From NCBI GenBank assembly GCA_025345505.1, contig JANVCC010000073.1, positions 4,477,448 through 4,541,447 of the forward strand: 64,000 nt of DNA, given 5' to 3'. Shown one piece after another: positions 12,095 through 22,900 of this stretch. Origin of the DNA: Todiramphus chloris collaris. Its lineage: Eukaryota > Chordata > Aves > Coraciiformes > Alcedinidae. The translations under genes were made by a program, and so were the position numbers. Below the pieces are notes generated by a model. That model had not been told where the DNA came from. It saw only the letters and a program-made list of their open reading frames with translations, and did not search any database. Numbering within the stretch: position 1 is the first letter of the stretch; each line of letters starts with the position of its first letter.

Positions 12095-12158
12095 GAGCTG
12101 CTGTAGTGGGGAGCTGCTGTAGTGGGGAGCTGCTGTAGTGGGGAGCTGCTGTAGTGGG
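12095..12158. repeat. Minisatellite, 16 bp unit, four perfect copies
   Basis: The unit GAGCTGCTGTAGTGGG is repeated four times without a mismatch (12095-12110, 12111-12126, 12127-12142, 12143-12158). Perfect identity points to recent expansion or ongoing homogenisation. Copy number is likely to vary between individuals. Confidence 0.97.
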
Positions 12159-14014
12159 GGCTGCTCTCCGCTTCCTGGGCAATTTCTCATCTTTTAAGCA
12201 CAAACTGAACGTTGTTTCCTTTTGCTCTGTGTAGTCAACCCCAATTTACTCCAAATAACAGTAAATACAGCCTGTAATGATACATACAACGGTGGGGCTG
12301 AAGTGACAGGGAGCACTTCTTGAATGTGGTTTGCTCTGCTGGGTCAGAGATGTGTGCTCCCTCTCCCAGCACGGTCAGTCCTTGCCACTTGGGGCAGTTG
12401 GTCACTAGAAAGTACACAATTTAGAAATGAAATTGCAAATTTACATGAATTCAGTGTATGCAAGAACTGCAGAAACGCACTCGTGCCTGAAGTTAGCAAG
12501 CAGGGACTTGGGGGCTCTCTAGAGACAGGGGGTATCAAACACCTCCTGCCTCCAGACAGACTGAGCTATGGAGCTGCCTTTCCAGCAGAAGGCAGGGAGA
12601 CAGCAGGGCCTCGTGGACGTGCCATGTTGAAAACCAGGGCCGTGTAGTTGGTTGGGTTTAAATGAGTAAAAAATAGAGGTGTGCGTAGGGATTTGCGATT
12701 GATTTTTGTTCCTTGATAAACACATCTCTTGAAGCCTCGGGGCACCAGCAAATAGGGGAAGATTTCAGCCACTCTGCATCAGATACGCTCCAGCTGTTGA
12801 TTCTAAATGCTTTCTATTTCTTTTTTGTGTGTGTGTTTCTGCTAGTTCCATTTTAGGTGTGTAAATTATCTGTCCCCTGTGCCTAGGGACAGGGGCTGTC
12901 CTGGGCCACCCATGCTTGTCCAGGCCAAGCTACCTGGTTTTGGAGCTTTTTTGCTCCTTGCTGGATTTGCTTTCCTCAGGATTGGTGCATATCAGAGGTG
13001 GGTGGGAGGACCTTGCAGTGAGTGGAAGTTAACACAGGATCTGGCCAGTGAGGGTGAGGGATTCAGGCTGCTGTGAGCATGGAGATTTTAGTCTGGCTTG
13101 TTGTGTACCGTAACTCTTCCACTGAGTGTGTGGTCACAGCCTTGGTGACTTCAGTTCACCACGCCAGCAGTGCTGCAGACTGGTGGCATGAGGCTGATCC
13201 TACCAGAGAACAGGGAGACTGGAAACTTCCTTGCTGAGAACGAACAAAACTGCACAATGATGGTCAGTAGCCCTTCCCATCCTGAGGTCTGACAAAGCTG
13301 AGATTCAACATTAATCCGGTCATCAGTAGGCTCTCCCACTGCATCCCAGTATCTCTGGTGTCTGTAGAGGACTGCTGAGGTGTGAGAGAGGAAGAGCAGA
13401 TAGATCTGTGGAGGGGATCTGGGCACCCCGACACCCACTGCCATTTCCACTGTAATGTTTAAGCCATTTCACATTCAAATCTTGTCTTTTGTCTCACTTG
13501 CTGCAGGAAAGGTACAGAGTGGTAAACAACTGCTGGGGATAAATGAGCTTGTCATGCTAAGTGTATTCCTAGAGGGGTGCTGTGCTGCCTCTTTTTTTCT
13601 CTGTAAAAACCAGCTGGCCCACAGTGGCTGCAATATCTAATCCTATGATAAAAGCAGGATTCAAGTCCCCCGGTCCTCGCAGAGCATCTCCCGCCGCCTC
13701 CTCTCCTGCTGCTCGTGGAGGGCACCTGTGGCTCTGCCGCAAACAGCACACGAGCGGCTCGCTGAGATCTTTCCCATCAACAGCTTTTTGCTGCATAGGC
13801 AGGAGGTGTCTCTTCGATCAGTGCCTTGGAGCCTGCTTTTACGTTCTCTCCCGTTGTCTCAGGTACAGCATAGGCTGAATAAAGCCATGAGCACAGCCTG
13901 GAAGGGCAGACAGGGCCAGCTGATCTGGGTAGGGACAGTGATCCCCATGGCAGGAACTCAGAGAAAGGAAGTTTAATCCTGCTTAACTCACCGTTTGTTT
14001 TTTCCTTTCTGCAG
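12159..14014. other. Gene-free unique interval
   Basis: No gene recognised. A GC-richer patch at about 13660-13760 holds overlapping frames on both strands, which is the usual effect of base composition. The right end (13984-14014) holds the branch point and acceptor described under the next entry. Confidence 0.5.
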
Positions 14015-14044
14015 AAAATATCTGTGAGGAATGAGGCAATAGCA
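14015..14044 (+). other. Splice-bounded 30 nt stretch (candidate micro-exon)
   Basis: The stretch is preceded by a branch-point-like CTTAACT near 13983, a strong run of pyrimidines and TGCAG ending at 14014. It is followed directly by a donor, GTAAGT, at 14045-14050. It is 30 nt long and open only in phase 0, encoding KISVRNEAIA. The -1 base of the donor is A rather than the preferred G. It could be a micro-exon, part of a non-coding RNA, or coincidence. Confidence 0.2.
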
Positions 14045-14630
14045 GTAAGTGATTGCATGAAGGGCACAATAATGAAAGCCATGGCCCGGCGAGAAAAGAA
14101 TTTTTTGTTTGCTGAGTAGCTTGTGGCTTTTGAATACTGTAGTTTTTGAATACTGTTACAGTAATAATGGGTAATTGGAGTAATAGTAGTTGTATTACAT
14201 CTTGAAGCAAACAGTCATTAAAAATAATTGGTCTTAAAATGTATATACTGCTGCACAGAAAGATTTTAACATTGTAAAACAGAAATAATTTTCACCAGCA
14301 GGATACTCTATTTCAAAGCCAACAAAAGCTTTTTCTACACTACTCTGTAATTTGTTGGATTCCAGGATTTCACAGGTACTTACGACTGGTGCTTTTCCAG
14401 TATCTTGGCACTATCCCCACAGCCTCCCACAAAACAGGCCAGTTCTGTTCACTGGTTTTTGCGGACAAAGGATTGAGACTGGAGCCCAAGCTGAGGATAG
14501 GTGCTTAGAAAGGATTTAGGTGCCCCATCCGAAATGATGATCTTGGAAGTCTACTTTGCTGTCCCCTAATGCTGAAGATGGTTGGAGTCTTATCGTTTAC
14601 TTACATCTTTGTTTTTATTTCATTTTCCAG

Positions 14631-14718
14631 CACTAAGAGTTCTGCTTTGGCCCAGACTGTCTCTTCCTTCACGGAGCTGAGATGCTGTGATCCCCACTGT
14701 CAAATAACAGGCTCTAAG
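14631..14718 (+). other. Splice-bounded 88 nt stretch (candidate exon)
   Basis: A T-rich tract ending in TTTTCCAG (14623-14630) precedes it, and AAG followed by GTAGGT (from 14719) ends it. Read from its second base it is open for 29 codons; read in phase 0 it meets TAA at its second codon. Joined to 14015-14044 the only open frame of that stretch runs into this stop, so a shared coding transcript is unlikely. A long non-coding RNA or chance are the better explanations. Confidence 0.2.
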
Positions 14719-15108
14719 GTAGGTGTTCTCTGTTGCATAATTCACGCCGGCCTGGTCTTGCTTCCTGGGTACTGTGCAGGCAGTGTGGAAGAAAGGGCCA
14801 GAATCAGAGCCCCAGACTGAGACCTCAAGGCATGAGGCTGCAGTACCTGATCTGAGCTACAAATTCATTTGTGGCTGTGCTTGTAAGGGACCTGCCTGGA
14901 GTCAACAGGAAAGTCTTTAGAATTGTAATGAGCTTCCTGGGTCACCAACAGGGTGACTTAAACAGTAGATACATTTGTTTTCTACTTCTACATCGTGTTG
15001 CTTTGCTTCTCGTGAATTCTGGCTCCAGAAGTCTTGCTAGAAACCCAAGGTTAGGGGTGTGTGGGAAGCGCTTCAAGAGGGACTTTATTTTTTTAAATAT
15101 AATATATA
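14719..15108. other. Unique gene-free interval
   Basis: Nothing recognised. It becomes A/T-rich toward the tandem repeat that follows. Confidence 0.5.
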
Positions 15109-15167
15109 TTTAAATATATATTTAAATACCCTTTAAATATATATTTAAATACCCTTTAAAAAGGGTA
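15109..15167. repeat. A/T-rich tandem repeat, 23 bp unit, ending in a palindrome
   Basis: Two perfect copies of a 23 bp unit (15109-15131 and 15132-15154) are built from TTTAAA, alternating TA and ACCC. A partial third copy (TTTAAA, 15155-15160) follows. Its junction makes an inverted repeat at 15150-15167: TACCCTTT, a 2 nt spacer, then AAAGGGTA. The array can melt or extrude easily. Confidence 0.95.
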
Positions 15168-17017
15168 GTGGTTGCAGTAGTCTCTTCCACAATCGGCACA
15201 AAAGAAAGCCTTTATTCTTGCAGTACCTACAGGCTCTAGTCTGTGTCGTGTTCCCAGGTAAAACCAAAATGTCATCAGTACCAGGCACCGTGTGCCCAGC
15301 GCCGCTGGCTGTTCCTCACTGGATCGTGTCACTAAGAACAGCCTCTTTTCCTTGTAACTTTGCTGCTGCTCTGTGGAGGAAGTGGGAGAAGGTCCTCTTA
15401 TAAGCTGGAGGCTGAAAAAATGGTGACCCAGCAGGACTTCAGGTGTGTGTGCCTTGCCCAGCAGCCAGCCCTTCCTGCTGCAGGACCTGGTCTCTGCAGT
15501 ACAGGCAGCTGCTCTAATTGGAGGCCTTATAGGAAAAAACCCTGACGTGCCCCTTCCTGTCAGGTGAGACACTGCTGGTGGCACATGTGGATACTCCCTG
15601 CTGCACTTGACTGTCCTTCATTCCCTTCATCACTTTGATAGGCGATTTTTAGAACATTTTCCAAGTGCCTGAAGTAAAAGTTTAGTTAGACATTTAATCA
15701 CTGCTGCGCGTATGAATTTTTTAACTTCTTTAAATTCTAATTCTGCCAGTAGAATAAAGTCTTCTGCTAGATAGACTATGGTGTTATGTACTTTGACATG
15801 CTTCGCTTCCTCAAATACCTGACAAGATGCAAAATTCTGGTATATCTCAAGAGAAAAGTTGGTAATACAGATTGCAGAGGGAATGTGTAAAAGATAACCC
15901 CAAGCTATTCAGTTCTGCTGTCTCCCGGCTTTCAGCTGTTCTCCCTTAGCTTTGGTATTTTCACTTCTGTTCTGGTGTCTACCTAAGGAAATAATTTGAA
16001 CTGTCGACTTTCTTGTTTATCTGTATGAAACTTTTGGGATCAAAGTCAGTCTCTAAATGGCTGTGCAGAAATACAAGAGGAAGGAGTTTTCTGTCGCTGT
16101 GAGCCTCTGCTTGCCTCTGTCATTCCTGCTCTGAGATGGCAAGAACAGCATCAGGAGCAGAGCTACGTGCCTGTGCTTTGCAGGAGAGGTTTTGGAGGAG
16201 GGTACAGCCCTCAGGTGTAATCTCAGCTCTCCCTACAGCCAGGCTTGCCCAGGGGGGCTGATTGCCTCTCTCTGAGAGCAAGGGGGACCAAAGCAGTGCC
16301 CTTGGATTCCTTTTCTGTGGCTGTTCCTGGAATTAGTTGGAAATGGGTGATTTGACACTTCCAGATGAAAAGGCAATTGCAAATAGGGTTGGGGCAGAAT
16401 ACTCAAAAGCTTCTCAGCCCTCGTGCTCTTCCTTCTCACAGATATTTGGGTGCTGCTTGGGAGGTGTGATGTATGGGTATGAAAAACAAAAACGGGGCTT
16501 GAACACATTTCATTTCCAAGTTTCTTTAGACCCAGGGCAAGTCCTAGTTTCATTCTCTGCGGGAATTTCCAAGCTGAAAACTCTTTCCATCCATGTGATT
16601 TTCCCAAAATGCAACCTCCATGCCATTTGAAGTGTTTGTCTTCAAATTTGGATAGCAGTAGTTCCTTCTGGAGGACCTCAGCGTGGAAGCTTCGTGCCTT
16701 TCTTGTACAAAGAAACACTGTGGGAGAAACAGCCAGTCAGAGACACGCATGGGCACCTTCTGTTTGTTGGAGGCATTGGGATGTGCAGTGATGTTTCCAG
16801 CATCGATACAAAAAGCTCACATTGGCATGGAAAAAAAATTCCTTATAGATTAACTAAGATAATTGGTAATGTGAGCAGTAAGATGATTTTTTGGGATATG
16901 GGCCTAAGGTCACTTCATGTAGTATCTCTGAAGTTTTAGCACAGTGTTAAGCTCTTCATCAGAAAGGTATGTGCTGCTGATGTGTAGCCATATGGCCTCT
17001 TATATTGCTTTTCTCAG
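15168..17017. other. Gene-free interval
   Basis: No gene recognised. The longest frame (16233-16718 on -, 161 codons) has no recognisable domain and overlaps other frames on the opposite strand. Confidence 0.5.
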
Positions 17018-17300
17018 GGATGTCCAGTGATAGTACAAGGGGCAGTGGGTGCAAGCTGGAACATTGGAGGTTCCGTGTCATTTACAGGAGAAACGTTTTC
17101 ACAGTGAGGGTGGCAGAACACTGTCCCAGGCTGTCCAGGGAGATCGTGGAGTCTCCTTCTCTGGAGACATTTAAAACCCACCTTGTCTCTTTCCTGTGTG
17201 ACCTGATCAAGGGGATCCTGCTCTGGCAGGGGGGTTGGACTGGATGATCTTTCGAGGTCCCTTCCAACCCCTAACATTCTGGGATTCTGTGATACTGTGT
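17018..17300 (+). mobile_element. CR1 LINE, 3' end, 5'-truncated
   Basis: This is a CR1 non-LTR retrotransposon fragment on the + strand. It keeps the end of the second open reading frame: the frame at 17005-17247 encodes FTVRVAEH...SREIVESPSLETFKTHL, a pattern typical of the CR1 ORF2 C-terminus. It also keeps the short 3' UTR with GGTTGGACTGGATGATCT and CCCTTCCAACCCCTA. The end carries three 8 bp tail units (ATTCTGGG, ATTCTGTG, ATACTGTG at 17276-17299), as CR1 ends in short octamer repeats rather than poly(A). It is heavily 5' truncated, as most CR1 copies are, and cannot move. The scatter of differences suggests an old insertion, but the age was not calculated. Confidence 0.93.
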
Positions 17301-18395
17301 TATTTTGTTCTGACTTTGTTGCAGTTAGCTCCATGATTGCATGAAACGATTCCCTCAGTTTAAAAAGTTGGTTTCTGTTCTTCCCATGTGCATGTATTTT
17401 TAGGCTTTTTCTTAACTTCCCCACTCCCTTGGGGCTGGCATTGTTTGCTCCATTTGTATGCTACTGAAATACTTGTGGTTTTGTCTCTGATCTGAAAATG
17501 CAGAAGAAACAGCGAAGGAGATTTGCTGCAAAAGCTGTGCAAATATTCAAATAAATCAGCCAGCTTCCTTGGCAAATATACTCTTGGTATTATGCATTCC
17601 CTTCTACTAAAAGATAATGACTGAAATGTTAAAAAAAGACTCCTTTCTGTGACATTCTAAAAGATTTTTTCAGAGAATGAGCCTAGTGGTGTTGAAATGT
17701 GGTGCAGCAGTTACATGAGAACACAGCCTTAGAAAGGGCACATCCTGGCATCGCAACACGTTTGAGGTAAGAATGAAGCCCCGTGTCTTGAGCAAATGAA
17801 GCCTGTGCTTAGTTTCAAGAAATGCTGTCTGCATCTTCTTTAAGAAACCACTAATTGCACACCATTAGAAAATAATGATGAGACTGCTAATCAGCTGCCG
17901 CTCCTTATTCTTCAGTGTGCCCTGTTTGCAGCTCTTGGAATTATTCTTTCAGCTATTTTCAGTGTTTTTCATTAACAAGATTGTCTGCTCTTCCAGTTTG
18001 TTTACTTGAATAAAAAATAGTTTTGACTTCCATTTTGCTTCATGAAGCTCCTGGGAAAAGAGTTTATTTTTGCAGTGATTTAAATAGTCACAATTAAATT
18101 GGGACTTACATCTTGCTGTATTTTTGCTATCAGTAGAGATTGGAGTGCCTCTTCTCCCGGGCAGAACTTGGCTCAAGTCTCGTGAGCAGAGCCTTGAAGA
18201 GAAATGGTCTCAATGAACAGCTTATCCTTTGTTACCTTCACAGACTGAATTAAACCTGTAAAGCTAAATCAGCCCTGGAATTAAGTAGTTTTGGGTGAAA
18301 AGGACGTGAGAGAAAGGCACAGTACCTTGGTTGCAGACTATTTAGCAGCAGGGGTGGTTTGTTTCCAATTTGTAAAAGATTTTGTCTGTTTGGTT

Positions 18396-18469
18396 GAGGG
18401 TTGGGTTTTTTTTCGTTGTTGTTTTGTTGTGGGTTTTTTTGTTTGTTTTTTTGTTTGGTTTTTTTTTCC
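18396..18469. repeat. T/G-rich low-complexity stretch
   Basis: Runs of T are separated by G, GG or GGG (GTTT, GTTGTT and GGTTTTTT motifs). The character is the same as at 6721-6816. Confidence 0.8.
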
Positions 18470-19888
18470 TCCTAATTAATGTTCTTCTCTTCTAAATACT
18501 TCTGCTCTTTCCTTATAAATATTTAGTTGCCTAGTCTCAAGGGGCAGCACAATGTGAAGAATAATCTGCTGGAGCAGAGGGGGGAGATACCAGGCCTCTG
18601 GCTGCTGTTGGGATCTGTGTGACAGTCACAGGGCAGTCCTTTCTGCTTTAGCTTCCCACTCGCTAAGTTGGAGAGAATTATGCTTTCCCACCTTTCTCTT
18701 TTGGGGTCCACAAACAGAGAATACTTCTTCACATGATGTCTTTTGCAGTTTTCATATAGAATGGTCGTATCTGGCAGCTCTGGTTCATCCTGGTTTGTTT
18801 GTGTGTTTTAGAAGTAGAAGCGATGTTCTAGAAAAATAACTGTAATTTTCTCAGGACTCCAAGCCCCTTGGGAACAGGGGTGGCAGTACTCGAACTGCGC
18901 AGGTCAGTTGTCTCAACAAGATTATAGCCAATAATGCTGTTTTATTGCACAATTTGCTGGACTGCCCAGCTGCACCTGTATGATGGAGTTAACATTTCTC
19001 TTCCTCCCCCTGTTACATGGCTGTGCCTTTATGAATGACACCGGACAGAGGTGCCCTGAGATTGCTACAGCTTCTGGTTTGGTTCAGTGATGATCAGACC
19101 AGTGTTTGTGAAACTGGAATGAGTAAGGGAGGTGCAGCCTTAGCCCAAGCAGGTGTCTTCATTCAGCAGCAGCACCTGAACAGGCATCACCTTAAGCATG
19201 TTGAGCTTTGCTATCTATGTTATTTTACTCAAGTATGACTCTGCTTAGCTTTTCTGCTTGGAAATATGGAAAGAGATTGGAGAAGGGGGCCAGCCATTTT
19301 ATATGCTCTGCAAATACAGTTGAGAATTGTTTTGCCAGTTACTACCTCATTTTTTGACACTTTCTGTCTGTAGCCTCATTCTTTCTGAGCAGATCAATGA
19401 GAGAATGAATATAATTGTTCAGCTTTCCTTTCCACTGCTGCAGGCCTATGGAAGGCTTGCTCATACACCCACCAGCCTTGTTCCTTCCGTTGTCCCTCCC
19501 CTCCCAGTCCTGCCTGTGGATTTGGAGGCAGCTTGTACAAGTGCAGGAAAGGGACTCACCCCTCTGTCTACCTGATGTGCTTTCTGTACGACATTGTCTC
19601 TGCAACTTGTCTGACCACCCTGAGGATTAGCTGACCTGAGCAGAAAGTAAAGGGCAGCTAATTCCCTCTTTTCAACTTGTTAGAGAGCACAATTACACTA
19701 ACAATCTATGCTCATTTGGAGGGGCAGGATGGCAAATGGAAATGCCATGTGGAGATTGTTATGCAGGAGTATAAAGTGGCAGAGGGCCAGGCAAGCTTGC
19801 CACAATTAATCTCTTTAGGGAAGATGCCAGCCCAAATGCTCATGCACTATCTTCTGTTTGCTGATTCATGGCTGGAATAAGGATCAGC

Positions 19889-19940
19889 CTTTTTTTTTTT
19901 TCCTTTTTCTTTCTTTCTTTCTTCCTTCCTCCCTCTCCTC
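19889..19940. repeat. Polypyrimidine tract (T-run, TTTC and TTCC units)
   Basis: A run of T grades into CTTT repeats and then CCTT and CCCTCT, about 52 bases without a purine. Such homopurine-homopyrimidine tracts are common slippage products and can form triplex DNA. Confidence 0.9.
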
Positions 19941-22900
19941 TGGATGAAGGTAATAATGAGAAGGAAAGGAGACTGGCCCTATCAAGAAAATAAAATGGAG
20001 CCAGATTGAATCAACAATATCAAACCCCACGTGGGTTAGCCCTGATGCTTGCAAGATAAACTATTTGGCTCTGGCTTCCAGTTGTTCCTTCTCCTGCTTG
20101 GAATATGTAAATAGATGAAGATTATCTGTAATTTATTTTTGGAAGCTGACTGCTTATCTATGCATTAGTATGTAAAAGTACATGCTTGAGATGACAAGTT
20201 GGTTACTTACTATGCAGTGGAGTGTGGCACCAAACAGGCCTGTGCCAGAGAGTTGTACCCAGAATCTCTTGGAAATTAAATTAAGTATGATAAATGGCAC
20301 ATTTGGGATGAGGAGGGCTATACATTTTAGGAGTCACTTCTGGATTGCTAAAGAGGAGACCATGTTAGATACAGTATTGTAGGGAAAGAGTGAATCCTTA
20401 ACAGACATCCCAAAACACGGGAGGCAGATAAATTGTGAAAGAGGTGAAGGGAGGAGGAAAAACCCCACAAGAGCATCTTGCAGATTAGGGTGTGACAAAG
20501 GGCTTTTAATTTAAAAAAAAAAAAAATCCTGTTAACTAATTTGAAGAGGACACATTGCTTCACTGAGACTGTGGGCAGGGGGAACCACTGACTACAGTGG
20601 TTCAGCAAAGATGACATGGGCTTCCTCACCCTGAGGGGTGGAGGTGTAGAACAGGAAGCTCTAGCCAACTTTTAAAGAGGATTTTTCACCTTTATTCCAT
20701 TCCAATAAGGTGTAAAATTAAGAAAAGCCCTAATTCATCTGTTAAAAGTTAATTGAACAAAGCAGATCCTCTTGGGTCCCTGTGATCTGCAGTGGGGCGA
20801 GAGCTTGCCCTGTCCTTCCATCTCTGCTTCCTTCTCCATCCCTGGGCCTCAGCTGACGTGGCAATGGCCAGGCAGGATGAAGCAGTTTCCTAATTGCCAG
20901 GCACTGTACCACCCAAAGGTACTTCACATCTGCTCAGGTAGCTACTTGGGTTTATGAGTGTGTAATGAGCTATTGTTAAACTAAAGAAAAAGCAGTTCCA
21001 TTTGACTTATGTTCTTAAGGATTCAGAAAAGCATTTATGACAATTATTACTGATACATTGCCAATCAGTTCTGAGGTAGTTGGATAAAACCAGCTGCAAT
21101 GGTTTCAGTCAGTGTAATAGATTAAGATGATAAATCCAACAAGGCCTGCATAGCAAAGCTACCACTGAACTAACATATTCTTTTCTCTCCCTTAAGAATT
21201 GCTTCCATTGATGGATAATCTTTGCAGAACAGGAAGCTTTTAAATCTCCAGACAGTGGATAATAGATGCAAATTTGTGACCCTCATATGCAGTGAACTAA
21301 TAAGCTCTGCTGATCAGGGAACATGATAAGTGTGACACTTTATCAGGCAGTAAAAGCTGATTAGTTTGTGCATGTTTAGCTGTCTATATGCCTTGTTATT
21401 GGAAAGGTTTTAGATAGTAGTAATAATTGGAATGGATGTGGCTTCATTTCCTTTGACACAGAAAAGGGAGGAAAGAAAAGAAAAAAGAATGTGAATGTAA
21501 AGAATTCATTCTTCACCCCTGGAGTGAAAAAGATTGAGCAAAGTAATCCTGGAGGATTCAGGGTAACTGGATCTCTGGCTGCCTCTGAGTTGAGTGACAG
21601 AACTCTCACTGTGTTGCAGCTTGGGGTGGATCTACGAAGAAAAGATAGAGAAGATGGAGCTACTGCAGAAGTTCCTGCACAGGTCAGCTGTGGTAGATGA
21701 ATGGGTCAAGTGAGTGTGATAGCAGCATAAGCCATCGAGGGGGGGAAACTATGAACCACATTGATTTATAAATACTTCCACAGACAGAAATAAGTCATTT
21801 TATAGCAAACACCTCAGCTAATTAATGCAGCTTATCATTATGCTTGAAATAGTGTCCTTTCCATTTCCTGTCCTGTGTATAAAACATAACTTGAGTACAA
21901 TCAAGGTTGTGCTGTCCTTGTCCAGTCTGGGGTGATTGAGGCTGTTGCTTTTTGGGTGATTTTTATCGTCTCCTGTGGTGGAAGAATCTTTGAGAACAAG
22001 GTAGTAAATAAGGTCATCTCAACGCACTAATCCCACAAGGTTTTAGCCATAAAAAAGGCTCGAGGAGTTCTGAAAATGCAGTTGAGGCACTGGAGAAGGA
22101 TGCTCAGGTGTTACAGGCCCAGGGCACCTGGTGGTACCCAGGACAGTCCTGGAGAATCTCCCAGCAGCATCTATGGGAATGAGAAGCAGCCCCATAGTTC
22201 ATATAATAATTTGGGTTAGGAAATCTCAGATGAGGCTCTGAAGATCAGTCAAAGCTCACAACTGGCTGCCCATAGTAATTTAGAGCACACATCTTGTCTA
22301 GGTCCTTTGTTTTATTTCTGTTTTTCGGCATGATCTGTTATAGATCAGTGTGAACCTTGTGGCAGATGCTGTGGGCTGAGACAGAGGGGAGATATGAACT
22401 CTGACAGAGGATTCAGCCAGCAACTTGTGAGTCAAGTTGGAGCTTTCCTTGAGCTGATCCAGTAACGCCTGTACAAAAGGCTGAAGAATGGTGGTTTGCT
22501 GTGATTCAGGCAGCAAAGATTGCATTTCATTTGTGGAGAATTCTTAATTTTGGTGTCCCTTTGCAGGAACTTTAGCTTGGAACTACTGAATTCGGCTCTA
22601 GGTGTAGAATGGAAGTCACATTGTAGTTCTGCGAGGGAAGCCGGTATCGTTGTGTGAGGCTGGAGGAAGCTGCAGGAGGGTGTGGGAAAAGCCTGGATTT
22701 GAACATGGGTTAGTCCACTCTGCCTCCAGATAAATGAAGCAGAAAGCAATTTTATGCTTGGTGAATTTTGCCATGAAAGTGCTTACTGCACAGATAGGAC
22801 CCTGCTTTGCTCTACGAAAATCCATAAAGTTCTCACTTAAGGCCACATCCTGACTAAAAGTTGCAGTGCCCCAAAACCTTCTCTGTCATTATGGGACATT

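Noticed and set aside
14460-14560. Possible old sauropsid repeat (GGATTTAGGTGCCCCA)
   Set aside because: The resemblance is a single short phrase, too little to assign a family.
16233-16718. 161-codon frame (-)
   Set aside because: No recognisable motif, an opposite-strand frame overlaps it, and no splice or promoter signals agree with it.
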